Shown here: positions 29,385 through 36,985 of the stretch, in pieces | How positions within the stretch are numbered: position 1 is the stretch's first letter | Layout of the letters: the number at the start of each line of letters is the position of its first letter | Assembly (NCBI GenBank): GCA_016839165.1 | Contig: CP069300.1 | Coordinates: 6,076,001 to 6,140,000, forward strand | Length of the DNA stretch: 64,000 nt | Direction of reading: 5' to 3' | From: Bradyrhizobium sp. PSBB068 | GTDB taxonomy: Bacteria > Pseudomonadota > Alphaproteobacteria > Rhizobiales > Xanthobacteraceae | The notes under the pieces: generated by a model | What the model was told of the DNA's origin: nothing | The model's input: only the letters and a program-made list of their open reading frames with translations | Databases searched by the model: none | Made by a program: the position numbers and the translations under genes

Positions 29385-29468
29385 GCCATTCCGGTCATAT
29401 TGGCCCTCTAACATGGAACCGATGGACGCGTTCGAGATCATCCCTGAATCCTGCTTCGGGAGAACGAC

Positions 29469-31877
29469 ATGCAATTGACGACGACTTCAAACGAACAAGC
29501 ACGTACGGATCATCTCGAGTTGCTCGATCGCTACTGGCGAGCCGCCAACTACCTTTCCGTTGGTCAGATCTACCTGCTCGCGAACCCGCTCCTGAGAGAA
29601 CCGCTGAAGCCCGAGCACATCAAGCCTCGGCTGCTTGGGCATTGGGGCACCACGCCGGGCCTCAACTTCATCTATGCGCACCTCAATCGTGTGATCCGCA
29701 CCTCCGATCTCGACGTCATCTACATCTGCGGCCCCGGCCATGGCGGCCCCGGCATGGTCGCCAACACCTATCTCGAGGGCACCTACACGGAAATCTATCC
29801 CGAGGTGACGCGCGACGCTGAAGGCTTGCGAAAGCTGTTCCGCCAGTTTTCCTTCCCCGGCGGCATTCCGAGCCATGCGGCGCCGGAAACGCCCGGGTCG
29901 ATCCACGAAGGCGGCGAGCTCGGCTATGCACTCGTCCACGCTTACGGCGCGGCGCTCGACAATCCCGACCTGGTTGTCGCTTGCGTGGTCGGCGACGGCG
30001 AGGCTGAGACCGGCCCGCTGGCCGCGTCCTGGCATTCCAACAAGTTCCTCAATCCGGCGCATGACGGCGCGGTGCTGCCGATCCTCCACCTCAACGGCTA
30101 CAAGATCGCCAATCCAACGGTGCTGGGCCGGATGACGGACGAGGAAGTCCGCCATCTCTTCGCAGGCTATGGCTACGAGGCCTTGTTTGTCGAAGGCGAC
30201 GATCCGCGCACGATGCACCGGCTGATGGCCGACACGCTCGACACCGCGCTCGCGAGTATCCGCTCCATCCAGCAAGGCGCGCGCCAGCAGGCGTCGGGTT
30301 TCAAGCGACCGGTATGGCCGGTGATCGTGCTGCGAAGCCCGAAGGGATGGACCGGACCGAAAGAAGTGGACGGATTGAAGGTCGAGGGATTCTGGCGGGC
30401 CCACCAGGTGCCGATCGCCAATCCGCGTGGAATTCCCGAACACTTGAAACTGCTCGAACACTGGATGAAGAGCTACGAGCCCGACAAATTATTCGACGCC
30501 GACGGGCGGCTTGTAGCGGAGTTGCAGCAACTCGCGCCGCGGGGCGATCGCCGGATGGGAGCCAATCCGCACGCCAATGGCGGGCTGCTCAAGCGCGAGC
30601 TCAAACTGCCGGATTTCCGCGCCTATGCCGTCGACATCCCTCGTCCCGGCGGTGTCGTCGCCGAAGCCACCCGCGAGCTCGGCAAGTTCTTGCGCGAGGT
30701 CGTCAAGCTCAACGCAGTCGCGCGCAATTTCCGCATCATGGGGCCAGACGAGACCGCATCCAACCGGCTCGACGCGGTGTTCGAGGTCACCGACCGGGTC
30801 TGGATGGAAGGCATCGAGCCCTACGACGTCCACCTCGCCCGTGACGGCCGCGTAATGGAGGTATTGAGCGAGCACCTTTGCCAGGGCTGGCTCGAAGGCT
30901 ATCTGCTCACCGGCCGCCACGGCTTCTTCTCCTGCTACGAAGCCTTCATCCACATCGTGGATTCGATGTTCAACCAGCACGCCAAATGGCTGAAGGTCTC
31001 GCGCGCGCTGCCATGGCGGCGCCCGATCGCCTCGCTGAACTATCTCCTCACCTCGCATGTCTGGCGCCAGGATCACAACGGTTTCAGCCATCAGGATCCC
31101 GGCTTCGTCGATCTCGTCATCAACAAGAAAGCCGACATCGTGCGCGTCTACTTCCCGCCAGATGCCAATACTCTGCTTTGGGTGGCCGATCACTGCCTAC
31201 GCACCTATGACCGCATCAATGTAATCGTCGCCGGCAAGCAGCCTGCTCCGCAATGGCTGCCGATGCGCGAGGCGATCACCCATTGCGAGGCGGGCATCGG
31301 GATCTGGAAGTGGGCCGGCACCGAGGCGCCGAATGGCGAGCCCGACGTGGTGATGGCCTGCGCCGGCGACGTTCCGACACTGGAAACGCTCGCCGCTGTC
31401 GATCTCTTGCGTGAGGCGTTGCCGGATCTCAAAATCCGCGTGGTCAATGTCGTTGACCTGATGACGCTGCAGCCAAGGGAGCAGCACCCTCACGGCCTGT
31501 CCGACCGCGACTTCGACAGCCTGTTCACGCGGGACAAACCGGTGATTTTCGCCTATCACGGCTATCCCTATCTGATCCATCGCCTGACCTACAACCGCAC
31601 CAACCATGCCGGCCTGCATGTGCGTGGTTTCGCCGAGGAGGGCACCACCACGACGCCGTTCGACATGGTCGTCCTAAATCAGCTTGATCGTTTCCATCTC
31701 GCGGTCGAAGCGATCGAGCGCGTGCCGGGCCTCGACATCGCTGCCGCTCACATCAAGCAACAATTCCGAGACAAGCTCATCGAGCACTCTCGCTACGTGC
31801 GCGAGCACGGCGAGGACATGCCGGAAATCCGCGACTGGGCTTGGCGCGACCGCGCAGATGGCGTCAAATCGCTCTGA
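29469..31877 (+). CDS. xfp: Phosphoketolase (xylulose-5-P / fructose-6-P)
   Basis: 802 residues, full length for the family. The thiamine-diphosphate site is visible ([22 protein letters not shown], with YKIANPT after it), as are the N-terminal [17 protein letters not shown] and GPGHGGPGM motifs. The enzyme splits xylulose 5-phosphate or fructose 6-phosphate with phosphate to give acetyl phosphate. Acetate kinase follows 15 bases later, so the pair makes ATP from sugar phosphates without respiration. Confidence 0.96.
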   Translation: MQLTTTSNEQARTDHLELLDRYWRAANYLSVGQIYLLANPLLREPLKPEHIKPRLLGHWGTTPGLNFIYAHLNRVIRTSDLDVIYICGPGHGGPGMVANTYLEGTYTEIYPEVTRDAEGLRKLFRQFSFPGGIPSHAAPETPGSIHEGGELGYALVHAYGAALDNPDLVVACVVGDGEAETGPLAASWHSNKFLNPAHDGAVLPILHLNGYKIANPTVLGRMTDEEVRHLFAGYGYEALFVEGDDPRTMHRLMADTLDTALASIRSIQQGARQQASGFKRPVWPVIVLRSPKGWTGPKEVDGLKVEGFWRAHQVPIANPRGIPEHLKLLEHWMKSYEPDKLFDADGRLVAELQQLAPRGDRRMGANPHANGGLLKRELKLPDFRAYAVDIPRPGGVVAEATRELGKFLREVVKLNAVARNFRIMGPDETASNRLDAVFEVTDRVWMEGIEPYDVHLARDGRVMEVLSEHLCQGWLEGYLLTGRHGFFSCYEAFIHIVDSMFNQHAKWLKVSRALPWRRPIASLNYLLTSHVWRQDHNGFSHQDPGFVDLVINKKADIVRVYFPPDANTLLWVADHCLRTYDRINVIVAGKQPAPQWLPMREAITHCEAGIGIWKWAGTEAPNGEPDVVMACAGDVPTLETLAAVDLLREALPDLKIRVVNVVDLMTLQPREQHPHGLSDRDFDSLFTRDKPVIFAYHGYPYLIHRLTYNRTNHAGLHVRGFAEEGTTTTPFDMVVLNQLDRFHLAVEAIERVPGLDIAAAHIKQQFRDKLIEHSRYVREHGEDMPEIRDWAWRDRADGVKSL

Positions 31878-31892
31878 GCGGGGAAGCCGCCA

Positions 31893-33071
31893 ATGTCGGA
31901 CAATGTCCTGGTGCTCAACGCCGGTTCTTCCAGCATCAAGTTCGGCCTGTTCGACATCGGACCGGCCGAGCCGGAGCTGAGATGCAAGGGCGTGCTCGAC
32001 GAACAGGAGAAGGCGCCGCGCATCGTGGTGACCGACCCATCGGGCAAGCAGCTGTTCGAGAAACGCCGCTCCTGCGACGAAACGACCGATCACGGTCTGC
32101 TCGCCGATATCTTCAGCTGGGTCGACGATTATCTCGAGGCCGACCCGCTCGTCGCGGTTGGCCATCGTGTCGTCCACGGCGGACGGGACTTTTCCAGCCC
32201 CATCGCGCTTGATGAACGAACCATCACGGCGCTCGACGCGCTGACGCCGCTGGCGCCGCTGCATCAGCCACGCTGTCTCGCCCCGGTCCGGGCAGTGCAA
32301 TCGCTGCGGCCCGGACTAGCGCAAATCGCCTGCTTTGACACCGCCTTTCATCACGGCCTGACGCCGCCTGCCAGCCGGTTCGCCATTCCCCGGAGCCTTG
32401 AAGAGCGCGGTATCCGCCGCTACGGATTCCACGGACTTTCCTTCGAATATGTCGCAGACCGCCTCACAACGCTCGCCCCGACGCAGACACGTATGGTGAT
32501 CGCGCATCTCGGCAACGGCGCCAGCCTCTGCGCCCTGCAGAACGGCAAGAGCGCCGACACCACAATGGGTCTGACTCCACTCGACGGCCTTGTGATGGGG
32601 ACGCGCTGTGGGACGATTGATCCTGGGATTCTGCTTTATCTGATGCAGGAAGAGAAGATGACGGTCGACGAGGTGCAGCACCTGTTGTACGACGGTTCGG
32701 GCCTGCTCGGTGTCTCCGGCGTGTCAGCCGACATGCGCACCCTGCTGACAAGCCGCGAGCCTGCCGCGCGCGAAGCCATCGAGCTCTTCACTTTCCGCGT
32801 TGCCGCTGAAGTCGCCGTGATGGCGAACACGATGGCCGGCCTCGACGGCTTGATATTCACCGGCGGCATCGGCGAGCATGCCGCCGAAATCAGGCAGCAA
32901 ATCTGCGACCGGCTTGCCTGGCTCGGTGTCCGGCTCGATCCGGCGGCAAATGCGAAGGGGGCGGCGCGCATTGCAGCTCCAGGCAGCCTGGTGGACGTGT
33001 TGGTCGTTCCGACCAACGAGGAGATGAGTATTGCTCGACACTGCCGCCGATTGCTCGTTGCTGGCCCCTAG
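31893..33071 (+). CDS. ackA: Acetate kinase
   Basis: 392 residues. Family signatures: NAGSSSIKFGLFD at the N-terminus, GHRVVHGG, FDTAFH, HLGNGASL and TGGIGEH. It converts acetyl phosphate and ADP to acetate and ATP. It sits 15 bases after phosphoketolase in one operon; no phosphate acetyltransferase gene is in the window, so acetyl phosphate here should come from phosphoketolase. Confidence 0.96.
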   Translation: MSDNVLVLNAGSSSIKFGLFDIGPAEPELRCKGVLDEQEKAPRIVVTDPSGKQLFEKRRSCDETTDHGLLADIFSWVDDYLEADPLVAVGHRVVHGGRDFSSPIALDERTITALDALTPLAPLHQPRCLAPVRAVQSLRPGLAQIACFDTAFHHGLTPPASRFAIPRSLEERGIRRYGFHGLSFEYVADRLTTLAPTQTRMVIAHLGNGASLCALQNGKSADTTMGLTPLDGLVMGTRCGTIDPGILLYLMQEEKMTVDEVQHLLYDGSGLLGVSGVSADMRTLLTSREPAAREAIELFTFRVAAEVAVMANTMAGLDGLIFTGGIGEHAAEIRQQICDRLAWLGVRLDPAANAKGAARIAAPGSLVDVLVVPTNEEMSIARHCRRLLVAGP

Positions 33072-33122
33072 CCTCGCTCCCGGCTTGCCGCCGCGCCGCC
33101 ACGTCCGCCGGCTTCCGCTCAC

Positions 33123-33275
33123 TCAGATTCCGGATTCCTGCATGATGCGTTCAATCTCGGCGAGGAGCTGGCGAAGCTCGTCGACCGAGAAAGTTTCAAG
33201 GATGTCCGCGATCTGCTCCCGCAGTTGGATTTGCTCGTTAACTTGTCTCAGATTGTCCCGGTCATTCTGTGCCAT
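33123..33275 (-). CDS. 50-residue helical protein
   Basis: Starts MAQNDRDNLRQVNEQ at 33275 after GGGGAG and ends at a stop at 33123. It is a continuous amphipathic helix with leucine heptads (DELRQLLAEIERIMQESGI), so it could form a coiled coil. Convergent with ackA. The spacer upstream (33276-33427) has TACTTAG at 33399 and no FixK box. Confidence 0.6.
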   Translation of the reverse strand: MAQNDRDNLRQVNEQIQLREQIADILETFSVDELRQLLAEIERIMQESGI

Positions 33276-33398
33276 TGCTCCCCTCGGCAAAATCGGGCCG
33301 GAGCGTCCCGGCTATCGGCCGCCGGCAAGTGCCATCGCGATGCACCGGCGCTGGCGCCTGCGTAGCGCAGCCGAATGCGTCAATCACTTAAGGGGAAG

Positions 33399-33405
33399 TA
33401 CTTAG
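33399..33405 (-). promoter_or_regulatory. FixJ-like half-site before the 50-residue gene
   Basis: TACTTAG on the plus strand, 124 bases before the ATG at 33275 in the minus direction (read there as CTAAGTAC). One of three occurrences noticed in promoters of this island. Confidence 0.3.
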
Positions 33406-33427
33406 TTCCCGCTCAGGACCTCGGCAC

Positions 33428-34540
33428 TCATGCCCCCGATGATGTCCACGTGACGAGCTTGCGCGCCAATGCACCGAAGGCATTGTCGAAGGCGGTTGCG
33501 GCATTGTCGGGCGAGAGAGCCGCGAGGGGGGCAGTTTCCTCGAACAATTGTGCAGCCTTGATCTGCCCATCGGAGCCCACGATCTTCGCCGACAGCGCCA
33601 TGACCGCCTTCGGCTGCGGCCCAAGCGCGATCTCGAAGCGCCGCAAATCGATCAGCAGGCGCGGGACGCCCTCAACGGAGCTGTCGGCACGCAACGGCGC
33701 GTGAGAAATGTCATAGTTTTCAAAGCTCTGCTGAAGGCGCGCTTGCAGCAGCACCGGCAAGCTGTCGCCCCATTGTGCGTCCGCGAAGCCGGCGACGTCC
33801 TCGTCAGGCGTAAACAGGAAACGCTGCGTTTGCAGACGCGCGATCGCGGTCGGCTCCGCCATCACCATGGGGGAAGGCAACGATCCGCCGTGCTGCGGGC
33901 CGAATTCCGCAACGGCGTGAAGATCGTAGACAACCTTGCGGGGCGCAGGAGCTCCACCCGTCATGCGCTCCAGCCCCGCCACGATGCCGTCGAGCTTCGG
34001 CGTGTTGCGTGCCAGCCCCTCGGCAAAGGTGCCGAGGTTCTCAATCGTGCTGTGCAGCGGCGCGGAATTCTCCGACAGGACGGCATCGACCCTGCGCAGC
34101 GCATCGCGGGCAGCTTGCGTCAGGCTCCGCCCGGCGCCCTTTTCGGCGACCAGCGGCGCGCGCGCCGGCGGCGCTGCGGGATCATCGCCCCCCTCTAGCG
34201 CGATCACCGGGACGCCGGTCAGGCCCTGGAAATCAACGCCGACACGCGTGTCGCTATGCACCGGCGTGCGCTCGGCGACGGCGATCGTGGCGTGAACCTC
34301 GCGAGGGCGCTCCGGCACCAGTTCGAGCGCGGTCACCTCGCCGACGCGAATGCCGTTGAAGAGCACGCCCGCACCAACGAGGAGCCCCGGCACGGGATCC
34401 GTGAACACGAGTTGGTAGCTCTCTCGCTTGCCGATGCCGCCGACATTGTCCAGCCAGTAGACAAAGCCGAACACGGCGACGATCGCCGACAATACGAATG
34501 CACCGACGACAACATAGGGCGCGCGAATTTCCATATCCAT
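33428..34540 (-). CDS. MlaD-type MCE protein fused to an ABC auxiliary (PqiC-like) domain
   Basis: 370 residues. An N-terminal membrane helix (YVVVGAFVLSAIVAVFGFVYW) is followed by an MCE domain (QLVFTDPVPGLLVGAGVLFNGIRVGEV). The C-terminal 180 residues (KVVYDLHAVAEFG ... PRLLIDLRRFEIAL) look like the PqiC/ABC-trans-aux lipoprotein domain, here fused rather than separate. MCE proteins form periplasmic rings that carry phospholipids. Third gene of a permease-ATPase-MCE operon behind a FixK box. Confidence 0.85.
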   Translation of the reverse strand: MDMEIRAPYVVVGAFVLSAIVAVFGFVYWLDNVGGIGKRESYQLVFTDPVPGLLVGAGVLFNGIRVGEVTALELVPERPREVHATIAVAERTPVHSDTRVGVDFQGLTGVPVIALEGGDDPAAPPARAPLVAEKGAGRSLTQAARDALRRVDAVLSENSAPLHSTIENLGTFAEGLARNTPKLDGIVAGLERMTGGAPAPRKVVYDLHAVAEFGPQHGGSLPSPMVMAEPTAIARLQTQRFLFTPDEDVAGFADAQWGDSLPVLLQARLQQSFENYDISHAPLRADSSVEGVPRLLIDLRRFEIALGPQPKAVMALSAKIVGSDGQIKAAQLFEETAPLAALSPDNAATAFDNAFGALARKLVTWTSSGA

Positions 34541-34549
34541 CTCCCCTGC

Positions 34550-35284
34550 CTAGGTGCCAAAACCAAGCGTCTGGGCCCGCGCACCGTGAAAGTAAGCCTT
34601 GACCCAGGGATGGTCGGATTCGAGCACGGATGACAGCGGCCCCACCGTTACGATTCGCCCCTCGGCGAGTGCGGCGACCCGGTCGCAAATCGCCTGCAAG
34701 CTGTTGAGGTCGTGCGTCACCATGAACACTGTGAAGCGAAGCGTCCGGTGCAGCGTTCTGATCAGGGCATCAAACTCGCCCGCCGCGATCGGATCGAGGC
34801 CGGAGGTCGGCTCGTCCAGAAACAGCAGGGCGGGATCCAATGCGAGTGCGCGGGCCAGCGCGACCCGCTTGGTCATGCCGCCCGAGAGCTCGGAAGGAAA
34901 CTTGTCGCCGTCCGCGCGGGAGAGACCCACCATCTCCAGCTTGGCATCCGCGATCTCATCGAGGAGCCGCGGCGAGAGATGCGCATTCTCGCGGAGCGGA
35001 AATTGAACATTCTGCCGCGCCGTCAAAGCCGAGAACAGCGCGCCTTGTTGGAACAGGATACCCCAGTTCCGCTCACCTTTCCCGTGGTCGACATAGTCGA
35101 TTTGCCCGCCACGTTTCGGCAGCAGGCCGACCAAGGCTCGCATCAGCACTGATTTTCCGCCGCCTGACGCACCGACGAGACCTAGGATCTCGCCCTGCCT
35201 CACGTCAAGATTGAGATGGTTGAGGATCGTCTTGCTGCCGAAGCCAACCACCAGATTGCGGATATGGATAGCCGTCGAGCCCAT
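34550..35284 (-). CDS. Mla-type ABC transporter ATPase (MlaF-like)
   Basis: 244 residues from MGSTAIHIRN, one base after the permease stop. Walker A (GASGGGKSVL), Q-loop (FQQGALFS), signature LSGGMTKRVALARA, Walker B (ALLFLDEPTSGLDP) and the H-loop (VTHDL) are all present. It would power lipid movement with the permease and MCE protein. Confidence 0.93.
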   Translation of the reverse strand: MGSTAIHIRNLVVGFGSKTILNHLNLDVRQGEILGLVGASGGGKSVLMRALVGLLPKRGGQIDYVDHGKGERNWGILFQQGALFSALTARQNVQFPLRENAHLSPRLLDEIADAKLEMVGLSRADGDKFPSELSGGMTKRVALARALALDPALLFLDEPTSGLDPIAAGEFDALIRTLHRTLRFTVFMVTHDLNSLQAICDRVAALAEGRIVTVGPLSSVLESDHPWVKAYFHGARAQTLGFGT

Positions 35285-35285
35285 G

Positions 35286-36398
35286 CTACATCCCAATCGA
35301 GGCGAAGAAGACGGCGAACAGTCCGTCGAGCACGATGACCAGGAAGATCGATTTCACGACCGACGCAGTCGTCTGCTGTCCCAACGACTCTGCGCTGCCT
35401 TTGACACTCAGTCCCTCCACCGCGGCGACAAGTCCGATCACGAGCGCCATGAATGGCGCCTTGATGATACCGACTTCAAAATGCGTGATGGAGACCGCGT
35501 CATGCAGGCGCGCGATGAAGATTGCCGGACTCATGCCACCATAGAGCCAGGCGATTAGCCCGCCGCCATAGAGCGCGGCGAGCGATCCGAGAAAGGCAAG
35601 GATCGGCAGCGCCACCACGAGCGCCAGCACCCGCGGCAAGATCAGCACCGCGACCGGATCGAGCCCCATGGTACTGAGCGCGTCGATCTCCTCGCGCATC
35701 TTCATGGCACCGATCTCGGCCGTATAGGCACTGCCCGATCGTCCAGCCACCATGATGGCGACGATCAGCACGCCGATCTCGCGCAGCACAAGGATGCCGA
35801 CCATGTCGACGACATAGGACTCGGCGCCGAAGCGACGGAAATGGAAGATCCCCTGCTGAGCGATGATGGCCCCGATCAAGAAGGTAATCAGCGCCATGAT
35901 CGGCACCGCTTGCCAGCCCACCCGGCCGAGCTGATAGAAGGTCGACGTCAGCCGAAACGACCGCGGATGCCTGAGCACCGCGAACAGCGCTGCGCTGAAA
36001 GCGCCGAGCATATGCAGGAAGGCCCCGGAATCGGATACCAGCCGCCTGCTGCCACGACCGACCTGGTCGAGTTTCTCCAGCAGGGGGTTTATGGATTTGC
36101 GTTCACCGCGCTCGGCACGGTTCAGCCCCCGCACTTCTTCCAACAAATCGCCATACGGGCCGTCCACGCCGGTCAGCGCCGCTCTGGTTGGACCGCCACG
36201 GGCCAATCTTTCAAGCAGCCAGGCCCCGACGGTGTCGAGCGTAGTGACGCAGCGTAGATCGATCGCTCCGATATCCGCGTCCGCCGCGCGCTCGCATAGC
36301 CGTTCCAACACCTCGACGTTCGCAACGTTCCACGCCCCGCCTGCCGCAAGCACGCGCGGATCGTCCTCATTCGCTTTCAGGACCGGAGAGTTGAGCAA
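35286..36398 (-). CDS. Mla-type ABC permease with N-terminal STAS domain (MlaE-like)
   Basis: 370 residues from a TTG at 36398 with GGAG eight bases upstream; a TTG at 36425 is an alternative with no ribosome site. The first 100 residues look like a STAS domain (AIDLRCVTTLDTVGAWLLERL). The rest is an MlaE permease (VGILVLREIGVLIVAIMVAGRSGSAYTAEIGAMKMREEIDAL is the family core, in parts). First gene of the lipid transport operon, with a FixK-type box about 60 bases upstream. Confidence 0.88.
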   Translation of the reverse strand: MLNSPVLKANEDDPRVLAAGGAWNVANVEVLERLCERAADADIGAIDLRCVTTLDTVGAWLLERLARGGPTRAALTGVDGPYGDLLEEVRGLNRAERGERKSINPLLEKLDQVGRGSRRLVSDSGAFLHMLGAFSAALFAVLRHPRSFRLTSTFYQLGRVGWQAVPIMALITFLIGAIIAQQGIFHFRRFGAESYVVDMVGILVLREIGVLIVAIMVAGRSGSAYTAEIGAMKMREEIDALSTMGLDPVAVLILPRVLALVVALPILAFLGSLAALYGGGLIAWLYGGMSPAIFIARLHDAVSITHFEVGIIKAPFMALVIGLVAAVEGLSVKGSAESLGQQTTASVVKSIFLVIVLDGLFAVFFASIGM

Positions 36399-36451
36399 TA
36401 GGCCGACTCCAACTTGGAAAGCCAAGTATAGGAAGCCGAGGTCGGCAGTGT

Positions 36452-36465
36452 TTGACCCAACGCAA
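36452..36465. promoter_or_regulatory. FixK/FNR-type box before the Mla-type operon
   Basis: TTGACCCAACGCAA (TTGA-N6-GCAA), centred 60 bases before the permease start at 36398 (minus strand). Confidence 0.65.
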
Positions 36466-36489
36466 CTGGTTCACGGCTTGGAGCTGTTC

Positions 36490-36503
36490 TTGACGAAAAT
36501 CAA
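36490..36503. promoter_or_regulatory. FixK/FNR-type box before the 136-residue gene
   Basis: TTGACGAAAATCAA, both half-sites perfect, centred 78 bases before the ATG at 36575 (plus strand). The divergent spacer thus has one box for each direction. Confidence 0.72.
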
Positions 36504-36574
36504 CCGCTTGGCGAGCCAGAAGATTACGTTCTGGCGGATTGGCCCGGCAGCAAGGGCCCGTTAGGGAGATTTCA

Positions 36575-36985
36575 ATGAACCGTCCAGCCTTCAGGCCTCT
36601 GCAGAATACAGCGTTGCCGCACTCGTTCAGGGTGATCCGCCTCGGACGCGCTCGCGAACATGACCACCCCGAGGGCGCACCTGCGATCGGCTATATCATT
36701 GTTGCTCCGCTAGACGCAGCGTCGCGGATCGATGTCGAAACCTGGAAGACCCATCGCGAGGCCTGCCGCGTCGTTCGCCAGCGGCCCGCCGAGGACGATC
36801 AGCTCGGCCACCTCGTACATGGTCCGGGCGGCAGCTGGCGTTTCCATTATGACGTGGCCGGCACGGCCGCCGACGAGGCCGGGCATCATTTCGGGGACGA
36901 GCGCTTCACGCTCGGCGAATATGTCTCTGTCCGCGAAGCGGACGGCATGCATCCCTATCGCGTCGTCGCCGTCACACCGCTTTGA
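36575..36985 (+). CDS. Hypothetical protein, 136 residues
   Basis: Starts MNRPAFRPLQ after AGGGAGA. It contains APAIGYIIVAPLDAASRID, HLVHGPGGSWRFHYD and GEYVSVREADGMHPYRVVAV, suggesting a beta-rich domain with several histidines. I do not recognise the family. Its last 14 bases overlap the end of the acyltransferase gene on the other strand. Confidence 0.7.
   Translation: MNRPAFRPLQNTALPHSFRVIRLGRAREHDHPEGAPAIGYIIVAPLDAASRIDVETWKTHREACRVVRQRPAEDDQLGHLVHGPGGSWRFHYDVAGTAADEAGHHFGDERFTLGEYVSVREADGMHPYRVVAVTPL

Larger units (their letters stand above)
28674..29468. other. 795-base stretch without a convincing gene
   Basis: Between hemN and phosphoketolase. It holds a strong terminator (28810-28835) and two FixK-type boxes (29244, 29371). 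Open frames exist in several phases but none has a ribosome site, protein-like composition and a plausible start together. The part at 28900-29160 may be a decayed gene or an untranslated RNA; I see no firm evidence for either. Confidence 0.5.
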
